Positions 34,565 to 44,447 of a DNA stretch of 64,000 bases are shown here, one piece after another. The position numbers and the translations under genes are program-made. The stretch comes from UBA3478 sp964217345 (GTDB taxonomy: Bacteria > Bacteroidota > Bacteroidia > Flavobacteriales > Flavobacteriaceae), in assembly GCA_964217345.1 (NCBI GenBank), contig CAXPJI010000036.1, positions 1 to 64,000 of the forward strand, written 5' to 3'. The notes below the pieces were generated by a model that worked only from the letters and a program-made list of their open reading frames with translations, searched no databases and was not told the DNA's origin. Each line of letters opens with the position of its first letter. The stretch's first letter is position 1.

Positions 34565-36472
34565 ATGAGTATTTCTTACCAATCTCCAGGAATTTTTGAA
34601 GAAACAAGATTTGAAAAAATTCATAATATCATTTTCGACTCTGCTAAAGAAGCCTCGATTGAAGTTGCCCACGAAATCGCCGAACTCATTCGAAAAAAAC
34701 AAGAAAAGGGGAAGACTTGTGTACTAGGATTAGCTACCGGTTCTTCGCCAATTTCGGTCTACCAAGAACTTGTTAGACTTCACAAAGAAGAAGGCTTAAG
34801 TTTTAAAAACGTAGTCACTTTTAACTTAGATGAATACTTTCCGATGCAAGCAGATAGCATCCACAGCTATCATTACTTCATGTATGAGCATCTGTTTAGT
34901 CACGTGGATATTGACTCTGAAAATGTAAACATCCCTGATGGTAGTATCTCAGCGAAGAAAGCTCGAGAGCACTGTCTAGAATACGAGGAAAAAATACGAT
35001 CCTTAGGCGGGCTCGACTTTCAATTGCTAGGTATCGGACGTACAGGACACATCGGTTTTAACGAGCCGGGATCAAACCTAAATTCAAGAACTCGAGTCAT
35101 TACCCTTGACCATATCACAAGAGAAGATGCTGCCGAGTCTTTTCAAGGCATAGAAAACGTACCAAGAAAAGCTATCACCATGGGTATTGCCAGTGTGATG
35201 AGTGCGAAGCGAGTGGTGCTTCTTGCCTGGGGACAGAAGAAGAGTTTAGTGGTAAAAGAAGCCATCGAAGACGCTATTAGTAGCCAAAACCCTTCTACTT
35301 ATCTTCAGGGTCATAAAAACGTCACCTTTATTTTAGATGAAGATGCTGCCTCTGAACTTACCCGAATCAAAACTCCTTGGGTCGTTCAGCAATGTGAGTG
35401 GACGAAGGAATTAAAATATAAAGCGGTGGTTTGGCTTTGTCGTCAAACTGAAAAATCAGTTCTGAAACTAACCGAGAGTGATTACAACGAGAACTCACTC
35501 TCAGATCTGTTAGAAACCCAATCGGTCTATGATTTAAATATCGAAATCTTCAATCGATTACAACATACCATCACAGGATGGCCAGGCGGAAAACCAGACG
35601 CCGACGACACCCACCGACCCGAAAGGGAACGACCGAAACAGAAAAGAGTGATTGTATTTAGTCCACACCCTGATGACGATGTGATCTCTATGGGCGGAAC
35701 ACTCGATAGGCTTATTTCTCAAGGTCATGAGGTGCATGTGGCTTATCAAACTTCAGGCAGTATTGCCGTCTCGAACGACGAGGCTAGAAAATTTGTGGAG
35801 GTCGCTTATGACTTGTGTGATGGTGCTCCAAACCAAGATCTTATAGCAAGCAAAAACCTACTATCCGAATTTGAAGGCAATCCACACGAGTCGCTAGAGC
35901 TTAGGAAAATCAAAAAAATCATACGACAGAAAGAAGCCTTAGGAGCAACCCGATACTTAGGATTATCCGATTCTCAAGTGCACTTTCTAAACCTCCCCTT
36001 TTATGAGGCCGGAGGAATCAAAAAAGCACCAATTACCCAATTTGACATCGATATTCATACGAGACTAATTAAGTCGATTCGTCCACATCAAGTATTTGCC
36101 GCTGGAGACCTTGCCGATCCGCATGGCACTCACAAACTATGCCTTGAAGCCCTCCTTGAAAGTCTAAAGTCTCTCAAAAAAGAATCCTTTATGAAAGACT
36201 GCTGGTTATGGCTATACCGAGGGGCTTGGCATGAATATGAGCCGTATGAAATCGACATGGCAGTACCGATGAGTCCTGCTCAAGTAAGACGTAAGCGCAA
36301 AGCGATCTTCTACCATCAAACTCAAAAAGATGGGGTGATGTTTCAAGGAAACGACCCAAGAGAATTTTGGGTACGCGCCGAAGATCGCAATCGTGAAACA
36401 GCTTCAATCTATCGCGCATTAGGTTTGTCTGATTATGCTGCCATTGAAGCATTTAAACGTTATTTTTATTGA
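34565..36472 (+). CDS. nagB: Glucosamine-6-phosphate deaminase fused to a PIG-L/LmbE deacetylase domain
   Basis: This 635-residue cytosolic fusion protein has two domains. Residues about 25-270 are NagB, which converts GlcN-6-P to fructose-6-P and ammonia: VLGLATGSSPISVYQELVRLH, VTFNLDEYFPM, and GIGRTGHIGFNEPGSNLNSRTR, with the catalytic Asp, His and Glu in place. Residues about 385-620 are a PIG-L/LmbE zinc deacetylase: VIVFSPHPDDDVISMGG, and ADPHGTHK supplying the third ligand. Both active sites look intact, so one chain might deacetylate an N-acetyl amino sugar and then deaminate it. This long form is common in Bacteroidetes. ATG 34565 was chosen over an upstream TTG. The next gene, GH20, follows after 11 bases. 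Confidence 0.93.
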   Translation: MSISYQSPGIFEETRFEKIHNIIFDSAKEASIEVAHEIAELIRKKQEKGKTCVLGLATGSSPISVYQELVRLHKEEGLSFKNVVTFNLDEYFPMQADSIHSYHYFMYEHLFSHVDIDSENVNIPDGSISAKKAREHCLEYEEKIRSLGGLDFQLLGIGRTGHIGFNEPGSNLNSRTRVITLDHITREDAAESFQGIENVPRKAITMGIASVMSAKRVVLLAWGQKKSLVVKEAIEDAISSQNPSTYLQGHKNVTFILDEDAASELTRIKTPWVVQQCEWTKELKYKAVVWLCRQTEKSVLKLTESDYNENSLSDLLETQSVYDLNIEIFNRLQHTITGWPGGKPDADDTHRPERERPKQKRVIVFSPHPDDDVISMGGTLDRLISQGHEVHVAYQTSGSIAVSNDEARKFVEVAYDLCDGAPNQDLIASKNLLSEFEGNPHESLELRKIKKIIRQKEALGATRYLGLSDSQVHFLNLPFYEAGGIKKAPITQFDIDIHTRLIKSIRPHQVFAAGDLADPHGTHKLCLEALLESLKSLKKESFMKDCWLWLYRGAWHEYEPYEIDMAVPMSPAQVRRKRKAIFYHQTQKDGVMFQGNDPREFWVRAEDRNRETASIYRALGLSDYAAIEAFKRYFY

Positions 36473-36483
36473 AAACTAACCTC

Positions 36484-37962
36484 ATGAAATACTCAATAAG
36501 TCTCTTTTCACTGCTACTGATTATCTCCTGTGCGACTCCTATCGAAGAGTTGAACACCTCTGTAGTCATCCCTGAAGTTACGAAGGCCAGCACTGGAGAA
36601 AATGAAATTTCGCTAACTAAAGAGTGGGTAACGGTAGCCCCAGACATATCGAACCGACTTTTAGAAACTTTGGCTTCGCAAGTCACTGAGCTAGGAATAG
36701 AAATTTCGAGAAAGGAAGAAGGGTCAGCGAATCTGATTCTAAATTTGGATGCTACACTCGATGCAGAATCTTATCGACTTCAAGTATCTGAAGAGCGTAT
36801 TGAAATCACCGGAGGCTCTGAAGCAGGGGTGTTTTATGCGTGGCAAACCTTAAGACAGTTACTTTACAATCATTTGTGGAGCGAAGAGACTTGGAGGGCT
36901 ATTGATCTTTCTGACACTGCCAAGTATACCTATCGCGGCTATATGCTTGATGTTTCAAGACATTTTTTCAACGTTGAAACTATTAAATCGGTCATTGATC
37001 AAATCAGTCTGTACAAGATTAATCACATGCATCTTCACCTATCTGACGATCAAGGATGGCGGATAGAAATCAAGAGCTGGCCAGAACTTACCACTACCGG
37101 AGGCGCAACCGAAGTAGGCGGAGGCAAAGGAGGCTATTTGACCCAAGAAGATTATAAAGAGATTCAACGTTATGCGCAGGAACGATTCATCACGATCGTT
37201 CCAGAAATAGACATTCCTGGACACACCAATGCGGCTCTAGCGAGCTACGCAGAACTCAACTGCGATGGCAAAGCCACTGAGCTTTACACAGGTACCGAAG
37301 TAGGTTTTTCGACGCTGTGCGCCGAGAAGGAGGTCACTTATACTTTCTTGTCTGACGTATTTACTGAGCTCGCAGAACTGACCGAGGGGCCTTATCTGCA
37401 TATCGGAGGGGATGAGTCTCATGTAACCTCTGATGAAGATTATGTGAAAATCGTTGACTTTACCCTTGAAAAGGTAATAGCACTAGGGAAAACTCCTATA
37501 GGGTGGGATGAAATCGCCAACGCCAATCTCGATGAACGAGGGATATCACAGTACTGGGCAAGCAGTGAAAACACCAGTCTGGCAGCAAGTAAAAAGGCTT
37601 CTGTAATTATTTCCCCAGCCGCTCATGCCTATCTAGATATGCAATACGATTCGCTTACCCCTCTTGGTCTTCATTGGGCAGGATATCTACCGGTAAAAAA
37701 ATCTTATGACTGGAATCCAGAAACTCTTGTAGAACAGCTCGATCCCGAACAGATTATTGGTGTTGAGGCTCCGCTATGGTCAGAAACCTTAGAAAATCTA
37801 CAAGACATCGAATACATGACGTTTCCTCGCCTACCCGGGCTAGCAGAAATTGCATGGAGTACCAAAGACCGAAGATCTTGGGAAGCTTATAAGCAAGTCC
37901 TAGAAAGACACATCCAATGGTTCGAAAAAAAGGGAATAAACACGTATAAGTCTCTCGAATAA
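36484..37962 (+). CDS. GH20 beta-N-acetylhexosaminidase, lipoprotein
   Basis: This 492-residue lipoprotein (LLLIISCAT) has a GH20b N-terminal domain (residues about 30-135, ending GSEAGVFYAWQTLRQLL) and a TIM-barrel catalytic domain. The barrel starts at YRGYMLDVSRHFF and contains MHLHLSDDQGWRIEI, VPEIDIPGHTNAAL and the catalytic pair in LHIGGDESHV (Asp-Glu), then PIGWDEIAN. The family removes terminal GlcNAc/GalNAc by substrate-assisted catalysis. ATG 36484 sits directly before the signal; the frame also has a TTG at 36469. It is probably co-transcribed with nagB and releases GlcNAc in the periplasm or at the surface for that enzyme. Confidence 0.94.
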   Translation: MKYSISLFSLLLIISCATPIEELNTSVVIPEVTKASTGENEISLTKEWVTVAPDISNRLLETLASQVTELGIEISRKEEGSANLILNLDATLDAESYRLQVSEERIEITGGSEAGVFYAWQTLRQLLYNHLWSEETWRAIDLSDTAKYTYRGYMLDVSRHFFNVETIKSVIDQISLYKINHMHLHLSDDQGWRIEIKSWPELTTTGGATEVGGGKGGYLTQEDYKEIQRYAQERFITIVPEIDIPGHTNAALASYAELNCDGKATELYTGTEVGFSTLCAEKEVTYTFLSDVFTELAELTEGPYLHIGGDESHVTSDEDYVKIVDFTLEKVIALGKTPIGWDEIANANLDERGISQYWASSENTSLAASKKASVIISPAAHAYLDMQYDSLTPLGLHWAGYLPVKKSYDWNPETLVEQLDPEQIIGVEAPLWSETLENLQDIEYMTFPRLPGLAEIAWSTKDRRSWEAYKQVLERHIQWFEKKGINTYKSLE

Positions 37963-37970
37963 TAGAGACT
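37949..37970. terminator. Hairpin between convergent GH20 and VCBS genes
   Basis: A perfect 7-bp inverted repeat (AGTCTCT / AGAGACT) with an eight-base loop spans the GH20 stop and reaches the stop of the opposing gene. It may serve both directions, but there is no T-run on either strand. Confidence 0.35.
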
Positions 37971-40900
37971 ATTTATCGTAAATCACCAGTTGATCATTGT
38001 TCTGAGAAGCAATGTATCGGTGTCCGTTATCCGCCTTTTTGATTCGGATGAGATCACGTGCGTTACCCGTCACATTAAAGTTTGAGTGCTTATTAACTGT
38101 CCATTGGTTATCAACCAAATCTAGTTGAAGCCCGTTTAGGGCATCAAGAGGTCCAAAGAAAGGTTCGTTTCCGAAGTCATTTCCAACAACCAAGATAGAA
38201 GTTTGGTCTTGGCTTGCTACTTTCTCAAATCCGTAAAGTGGAGCCCACTGCGCCTGATCGGGTAGCTCTTGAGCAACAACATTGGCGTCACCTTTATTTT
38301 CGAGGACCACTGAAGAATCATAGTTAATTTCATAAAGTTCGAAGGCATCCAGCTCAGCTGTAATACTTTCCAAAGTAGCTGTGGCAAAATCGTGATACGA
38401 TTCGAATCGATTTCTAAAGTAGGGGCTTTGCCCATAAAGATTCCCCCAAAAACTAACTGGATAAGAATCCCAATCACCTTCTAGATTCTTATTAGGAGCG
38501 AAGAGGATGGGTTCCTCGAAACCATTTCGATCAAAGTCTTTGACTAGAAGATTTAGTGGCTTATCTGATTCAATATGGTAATTGTGATTTTGACCAATGT
38601 TTCCAAGAAATAAATCTCGATCTCCATCATTATCGTAATCGATCAGGCTTAATGATCTCCACCATCCGAGCTTATTCTCAAACCCTTGAATCGGCTTCGC
38701 TACGAACGACTCGCCATTCTGATTGTGCATCCACTCAATAGGTCTAAAAGGACCTCCAATAATTAAATCATCAAAACCATCTGAGTCGAAGTCATAGGCC
38801 TCAGCGAAAGCTAACCCCAATTTTTGATTGCCATAATCTAGAAGGCCATCATCGAGTTTTTGCCAGCCATCCCCTTCCTGAACCAATAACATAGAAGGGT
38901 CTGGATGCGGATATTCAAAGATTTTCACTTTACCGCTAAGAAAAAGTTCAACCATCCCGTCACCATTCATATCAATGGGAGTAACATCGCTCACCTGCGT
39001 ATCTATACGATGACTCTTAGAACGTTCAAAACGAGTCCCTTTATTGATCAAGAAGTGTAAAACAGAATAATAGCTATTGGTTTGATACTCGTTGTGTGTC
39101 GAAACAACAATAAGATCGATAAGACGATCGTTATTTAAATCGGCTAAATTCCCTGTTTCAATGAGTAGGTCTTCAGAGATCAGTTCGTTCAAACCATACG
39201 TTTCAAAAGAACCATCTAGCTTTTGAATATTCCACTGAACGTCTTCTGTGGTTGAACCAAAAACGATCCAGTCGTCTAAGCCGTCTTGGTTGAAGTCTTC
39301 TTTTTTTAGTCTTGGTCCCTCTTCAGATATCTTAGCACCTAACAGTCTCTGAACCTGAAAATCTCCCAGTTCAGGTTGTGTATGGGTGTAGGTAGATGCT
39401 ACCGCTGTGAATGAAGTTTCATTGCTATTCGGGCTAAGCAGAAATTCAGTAGGCTCTATTTGTTCAAGCGCATTCGAATAGTTAACTGACAGGGTGCTAT
39501 TAGGGGTAACCTCATCGATTTTCTGATACTTTCCGTCAGGCCAAAGCACCTCAACAGTATAGGTATTCTGTTCTTTTCCTAAACCAAAAAAGAGGCGATC
39601 GTCAACGCTAGACATGTATCCTCTTGTATGATAGTTGGTTTGTTGCTGAAACGAACCGTCTTGCGAGCGAAGCACAACCTTAGCCCCAATTCCTGTTGGA
39701 TTGTTGGATGGTCCTTCGAGATCAACGGTTAACGATTGATTTTTCTTATCGCTCTTATTTTCAAAGACAAACGCCTCGTCGTGAATGTTATTTACCACGT
39801 AATCTAGGTCGCCGTCGTTGTCTAAGTCTACAAAGACCGAGCCGTTCGAGAAAGAAGGCAAAGCCAATCCCCAGTCATCACTTTTATTTTCGAACCGCTG
39901 TCCTTCAATATTTTGATAAGCATAGTTTTTTTGTTTGATCACCGGCACCTTGGTTAGTAAAACCTCAGAACTTACAAAATTCTCAACCCCTTGTCTAAAG
40001 TTGGTAAAGTCTTTGTCGGTGACATCTCTCGGGAACCCATTGGTAATGAAAAGGTCTCGATATCCATCGTTGTCGGCATCAAAAAAGAGTGGCGACCAGC
40101 TCCAATCGGTTTGGTAAACATCGTAGAACATTCCAACCTCAGGAGAAGGTAAACCGTCAGGAGTTCCTAGATGCAGCATGTTTCTAGAATGCTGAGATTC
40201 GTAATCCCATCGCTGATCGAGCAAGGTCTTTTGGTAATTACTAAGGGTAATCGTTGTCTTTTTGCGATAATTAGTCTCTCCGAGCATATCTAAAAAGATA
40301 ATATCATCGTAGCCGTCGTTATTTACATCAGCAGCATCCACACCCATTGAAAACATACTCTGGTGCTTGAATACCTCGCGAGCTGCCGTTCTAAACGTTC
40401 CGTCTTTTTGATTGATATAGACAAGGTCATTGGAGATGTAGTCATTCGCAATAACAATATCTGGCCAAGTATCATGATTGACATCGCTTATTACAATACC
40501 TAAACCAAAACCTTCAACCAAGATTCCAGCCTCCTTGGTAACGTCTGAAAAGCTTCCTTCTCCGTTATTCTTAAAAAGTGCATCATTACTAGGAGCGCTT
40601 CCGTCTACTACCTTGTTGCGATAATTCATTGGAATTGACTCAGACTGCTCGTTATTGATCACATAGAGATCTAAATATCCGTCTTTGTTATAATCAAAGA
40701 ACACGGCTCCCATGCTATTACCATGGTGTTCAAGACCAAAGGCCTCGGTCTGATCTGAAAAAGAAATGTTCCCCTCAGCATCGAGACCTTCGTTGATCCA
40801 TAGAATGTTGCGACGATTATTCGTATTCATTGCAGTGCAGACATACAGATCTAACCAGCCGTCCCCATTAACATCCGCATAAGTAGCACCCGTAGCCCAC

Positions 40901-41214
40901 TGTTCAGACATTCCAATTCCAGAAACCTCAGTTTGATCTTCGAATTCTAAGTCTCCTTTATTGATGTAAAGAGCATTACCTACCTGATTCCCAGTAAAAA
41001 ATAAATCTCTATAACCATCATTTGTAAAATCGGCACTAACCACACCGCCCCCATTAAAAATGTACTCTTCAGTCAGAATATTGAATGACCCGTCTTCAGT
41101 AATAGTGTTTGAAAAATGTATACCGCTCTGATCAGAGGCAACCCTTTCAAAAAGGTGATCTGAAAAAGAACAAGAAGAGAAAAATATTAGAGTAACAAGG
41201 AGGATAATTCGCAT
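37969..41214 (-). CDS. VCBS/FG-GAP repeat lipoprotein with ASPIC/UnbV domain (second paralogue)
   Basis: This 1081-residue surface lipoprotein (LIFFSSCSFSD) has the same architecture as the protein at 3277-6549. About thirteen DxNxDGxxD calcium-loop motifs mark FG-GAP/VCBS blades (DFTNDGYRD, DVNGDGWLD, DLDNDGDLD, DFDSDGFDD, DYDNDGDRD). An ASPIC/UnbV segment lies near residues 520-590 (RLFFGLGKEQ, VLWPDGKYQ). Both paralogues end with a GWWxSL block followed by a DFDxNG motif. It is divergent from susC, and its gene converges on GH20. It probably works at the cell surface with the SusC/SusD system, by location; no catalytic site is visible. Confidence 0.9.
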   Translation of the reverse strand: MRIILLVTLIFFSSCSFSDHLFERVASDQSGIHFSNTITEDGSFNILTEEYIFNGGGVVSADFTNDGYRDLFFTGNQVGNALYINKGDLEFEDQTEVSGIGMSEQWATGATYADVNGDGWLDLYVCTAMNTNNRRNILWINEGLDAEGNISFSDQTEAFGLEHHGNSMGAVFFDYNKDGYLDLYVINNEQSESIPMNYRNKVVDGSAPSNDALFKNNGEGSFSDVTKEAGILVEGFGLGIVISDVNHDTWPDIVIANDYISNDLVYINQKDGTFRTAAREVFKHQSMFSMGVDAADVNNDGYDDIIFLDMLGETNYRKKTTITLSNYQKTLLDQRWDYESQHSRNMLHLGTPDGLPSPEVGMFYDVYQTDWSWSPLFFDADNDGYRDLFITNGFPRDVTDKDFTNFRQGVENFVSSEVLLTKVPVIKQKNYAYQNIEGQRFENKSDDWGLALPSFSNGSVFVDLDNDGDLDYVVNNIHDEAFVFENKSDKKNQSLTVDLEGPSNNPTGIGAKVVLRSQDGSFQQQTNYHTRGYMSSVDDRLFFGLGKEQNTYTVEVLWPDGKYQKIDEVTPNSTLSVNYSNALEQIEPTEFLLSPNSNETSFTAVASTYTHTQPELGDFQVQRLLGAKISEEGPRLKKEDFNQDGLDDWIVFGSTTEDVQWNIQKLDGSFETYGLNELISEDLLIETGNLADLNNDRLIDLIVVSTHNEYQTNSYYSVLHFLINKGTRFERSKSHRIDTQVSDVTPIDMNGDGMVELFLSGKVKIFEYPHPDPSMLLVQEGDGWQKLDDGLLDYGNQKLGLAFAEAYDFDSDGFDDLIIGGPFRPIEWMHNQNGESFVAKPIQGFENKLGWWRSLSLIDYDNDGDRDLFLGNIGQNHNYHIESDKPLNLLVKDFDRNGFEEPILFAPNKNLEGDWDSYPVSFWGNLYGQSPYFRNRFESYHDFATATLESITAELDAFELYEINYDSSVVLENKGDANVVAQELPDQAQWAPLYGFEKVASQDQTSILVVGNDFGNEPFFGPLDALNGLQLDLVDNQWTVNKHSNFNVTGNARDLIRIKKADNGHRYIASQNNDQLVIYDK

Positions 41215-41273
41215 TACTTCTATTGGTTTAGTTATCGGTTAGGACAATATAGCACCATTAATTTCAATATCCG

Positions 41274-41324
41274 AAAATTATCAAATGTGTAAAATTGATA
41301 ATTTTTTTTTGTTAAAAAATTAAC
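41274..41324. promoter_or_regulatory. Inverted repeats in the susC / VCBS divergent control region
   Basis: An 11-bp perfect inverted repeat (AAAATTATCAA at 41274-41284, TTGATAATTTT at 41295-41305) has half-site centres 21 bp apart, two helical turns. A T-run follows, and then a smaller repeat GTTAA-AAAA-TTAAC (41311-41324). The region lies 53-103 bases before the susC ATG and 60-110 bases before the start of the divergent VCBS gene. An operator for a dimeric regulator fits better than a terminator because transcription diverges here. Confidence 0.5.
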
Positions 41325-41376
41325 ATAAGACATGAAAAATTACTATAATTAAAATCAAATTAACTAACTCTTAACC

Positions 41377-44300
41377 ATGATGAACAAGATCAAATTACTT
41401 TTGATAGCTCTTCTTCTGGGTTCAACTAGCGCGCTATTGGCCCAGACGGTTACAGGAACTGTTAGCAGTGCTGACGGTCCTTTACCAGGAGCTACAGTGT
41501 TAATTAAGGGGACCGCAATCGGTACATCTACCGACTTTGATGGTAACTTTAGTATTGAGGCTTCAAGCGAGGATGTTCTGGTAATTTCTTTTATCGGATA
41601 CACCAGCAAAGAAGTATTAGTGGGCAACCAGAGCGAGATCAATGTGATGCTCGAATCTTCAAATGTCCTAGATGAGGTAATCGTAATCGGTTACGGTACG
41701 CAAACTAGAGGAGGGGTTACCGGATCGGTTGCCACTGTTGACATGTCTGAGGCTGTCAAAACTCCAGTAGTTAACGCGGCTGAAACCTTACAAGGACGTG
41801 TTACCGGGGTAAACGTTGTAACTAACGCCAACCCAGGTCAAGCACCGAAGATTACGATCCGCGGTTTCGGTACAAGTAATAGTACCAACCCTCTTTACAT
41901 TATTGATGGGGTACAAACCGATGATCCTTTAGTGCTTAACAACATTAACCCTAACGACATCGAACAGATGAACGTTTTAAAGGATGGAGCTGCCGCAATC
42001 TATGGTGCTCGAGCTTCTAACGGGGTTGTTATCATTACTACTAAAGGTGGAGGATACAACATGTCAAAGCCTGCTATTTCTGTAGACCTCTACACAGGTA
42101 CACAACAGCTATCGAATGCTCCTGAAATGCTAAACGCTCAGCAGCACGCCGATATGATTTGGCAGAGTTATATCAATGACGGTATTACACCTTCACACCC
42201 ACAATATGGTTCAGGATCTTCACCAGTAGTACCTTCAAGTATAATAGGTTATACTCGTGTTATTTCTTACAATCCGATTGTGTTTGCAGCACCTGGTGTA
42301 TTTACAGCTAACGTTAACCCAGGTGGAACCGATTGGATCGATGCTGTTACCCGAGACGCTCAAGTTACTAATGCAGCTTTCTCAATCGCTAATGGTAACG
42401 CCTCGTCTAAATACTACTTCGGTTTAAACTATCTAGACCGAGAAGGTGTTATGGACTTCACCGGTTTTAAAAGAGGAAGTCTAAAGTTTAACAGCGAGGC
42501 AAAATCAGGAAAATTCACTGTTGGTCAACACATCAACGTTTCTTACACGAACACTATGCCAGGTGTTGACGAAGCTATAGAAGGTGCTATGCGTATCACG
42601 CCACTTCTACCAGTGGTCGACAGTGACGGAAACTATACTGGGGTAGCTGGACCAGGTTTGAGTAATACTCGAAACCCTGTTGCGCAGCTTTATCGCACGA
42701 GAAACGATTACTTTAAGCGCTTCAATCTAATCGGAGACATCTATGCTCAGATGGAACTCGCTGACGGATTAACAGCAAAAACTACTTTTGCAGGAGGCTT
42801 CAACACTTTCAATTCTCGTCAGTTTACTTCTTTAGATCCTGAGCACGGAGAGCCAATTTCGACTCAAACTTTGAATGAACAAAGTCAAACGGCTTACAAT
42901 TGGAACTGGACAACTACGCTAAATCTAAACAAGACCTTTGGATCTCACTCTCTTAATGCAATCGCAGGTATCGAGTGGGTAAAAGAATCAGGTAAAGGAC
43001 ATGGTATATCCAGAACAGGTTATCTATTTGAAACTCCAGAGTTTTATCTCCTTAATAATGGATCGGGAACACCTAACGTAACTTATGCTTACGATGGTTT
43101 CAGTTCTCTTTATTCTCTCTTTGGAACAGCGAACTATTCTTATGATAGTAAATACTATGCAACCTTAACCGTTCGTCGTGATGAATCGTCACGTTTTATT
43201 GGCGATAACAAGAGTGATATTTTCCCTTCTGCTAGTTTAGGTTGGGATTTAAGCAACGAAGATTTCTTTAATGCTGATGGTTTAATTAACAGAATGAAAA
43301 TTAAGGCTTCATGGGGTCAGTTAGGTAACCAAACCTTGCCAGCAAACAACCCGACCATTAATATTTCTGGGTTGAGCGAAAGTTTAGCTAACTACTCTTT
43401 TAACGATTCTAGCATTTCACAAGGTGCTATTCTTCAACAGGTAGGTAACCCTAACTTAAGATGGGAGACTTCAGAGACAACCAACTTCGGAGTTGATCTA
43501 GGGCTATTAGATTACAAATTATCTATCTCAGCGGAATACTTTAGTATTAAGACTAAAGACCTTATTACAAGAGATAATAGCTTAATCAGTACAACAGCTA
43601 TCGATGCTGGTGCACCACTAGTAAACCTTGGTGACATCGAGAATACTGGTTTGGATTTAGCTTTAGGTTATGCTGACGAAACAGCAACAGGTCTTACTTA
43701 CGATATCAGTGTGAACCTATCAAGCTATAAAAATAATGTAGTCCGTCTAATAGGTGATGCACCGGTAGCTGGTAGAGGAGATCTCAGAAATGGGGCAGTA
43801 ACTCGTACTGAAGTAGGAGATGAAATGTCATACTACTTTGGTTTAAAACAAACTGGTCTTGACAGCAATGGTCGTATGACTTTTGAAGACCTAAATGGGG
43901 ATGGACAAATTACCGCTGCTGACCGTCAGAAAATTGGCTCACCTCACCCGGATTTCACTTACGGTATTAATTTAAATCTAGGGTATAAAGGGTTTGATTT
44001 ATCAGCATTTTTTAATGGATCTCAAGGAAACGATGCCTACAACTACAGTAAAGTATTCACTGACTTTGGTTACTTTTTCTTAGGTAATAGAAGTGCTCGA
44101 GTACTGGATGCCTGGACTCCTAGCAACACTGACACTATGGTGCCAGCACTATCTAGCTCATATCCACTGAACGAATCATCGGCTAACAGCTATTTTGTTG
44201 AAGATGCTTCATTCCTAAGATTGAAAAACCTTCAGTTAGGTTATACACTGCCAGACAATGCTTTAAATGCGATTGGAGCTGAAAGCGTGAGAATCTATCT

Positions 44301-44445
44301 TCAAGGAACTAACCTATTTACGATAACAGACTATACTGGATTCGATCCAGAGGTAGTCGCATACGATAACTTAAGCCTTGGAATAGACGCGAGAGTATAT
44401 CCATTCGCTAGAACTATTTCACTAGGAACGAATATTAAATTCTAA
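41377..44445 (+). CDS. SusC/RagA family TonB-linked outer-membrane transporter
   Basis: This 1022-residue outer-membrane importer has a signal peptide (ending ALLAQ) and a CarboxypepD_reg-like domain at residues about 25-100 (TVTGTVSSADGPLPGATVLIKGT). The TonB-box-like DEVIVIGYGTQTRGGVTGSVATVD comes next. The plug domain (AAETLQGRVTGVNV, PKITIRGFGTSNSTNPLYIIDGVQ, MNVLKDGAAAIYGARASNGVVIITTKGG) is followed by a long beta barrel ending YPFARTISLGTNIKF. It works with the SusD partner encoded two bases downstream. The neighbouring GH20, nagB and glycosylasparaginase suggest amino-sugar glycans as cargo. No FecI/FecR or hybrid two-component regulator is present nearby. An alternative ATG lies three bases downstream. 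Confidence 0.95.
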   Translation: MMNKIKLLLIALLLGSTSALLAQTVTGTVSSADGPLPGATVLIKGTAIGTSTDFDGNFSIEASSEDVLVISFIGYTSKEVLVGNQSEINVMLESSNVLDEVIVIGYGTQTRGGVTGSVATVDMSEAVKTPVVNAAETLQGRVTGVNVVTNANPGQAPKITIRGFGTSNSTNPLYIIDGVQTDDPLVLNNINPNDIEQMNVLKDGAAAIYGARASNGVVIITTKGGGYNMSKPAISVDLYTGTQQLSNAPEMLNAQQHADMIWQSYINDGITPSHPQYGSGSSPVVPSSIIGYTRVISYNPIVFAAPGVFTANVNPGGTDWIDAVTRDAQVTNAAFSIANGNASSKYYFGLNYLDREGVMDFTGFKRGSLKFNSEAKSGKFTVGQHINVSYTNTMPGVDEAIEGAMRITPLLPVVDSDGNYTGVAGPGLSNTRNPVAQLYRTRNDYFKRFNLIGDIYAQMELADGLTAKTTFAGGFNTFNSRQFTSLDPEHGEPISTQTLNEQSQTAYNWNWTTTLNLNKTFGSHSLNAIAGIEWVKESGKGHGISRTGYLFETPEFYLLNNGSGTPNVTYAYDGFSSLYSLFGTANYSYDSKYYATLTVRRDESSRFIGDNKSDIFPSASLGWDLSNEDFFNADGLINRMKIKASWGQLGNQTLPANNPTINISGLSESLANYSFNDSSISQGAILQQVGNPNLRWETSETTNFGVDLGLLDYKLSISAEYFSIKTKDLITRDNSLISTTAIDAGAPLVNLGDIENTGLDLALGYADETATGLTYDISVNLSSYKNNVVRLIGDAPVAGRGDLRNGAVTRTEVGDEMSYYFGLKQTGLDSNGRMTFEDLNGDGQITAADRQKIGSPHPDFTYGINLNLGYKGFDLSAFFNGSQGNDAYNYSKVFTDFGYFFLGNRSARVLDAWTPSNTDTMVPALSSSYPLNESSANSYFVEDASFLRLKNLQLGYTLPDNALNAIGAESVRIYLQGTNLFTITDYTGFDPEVVAYDNLSLGIDARVYPFARTISLGTNIKF

Positions 44446-44447
44446 AA

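Noticed and set aside
41295..41310. Rho-independent terminator before susC (stem followed by nine T)
   Set aside because: The stem has a single G:C pair and the flanking genes diverge, so there is no upstream transcript to end; an operator is more likely.
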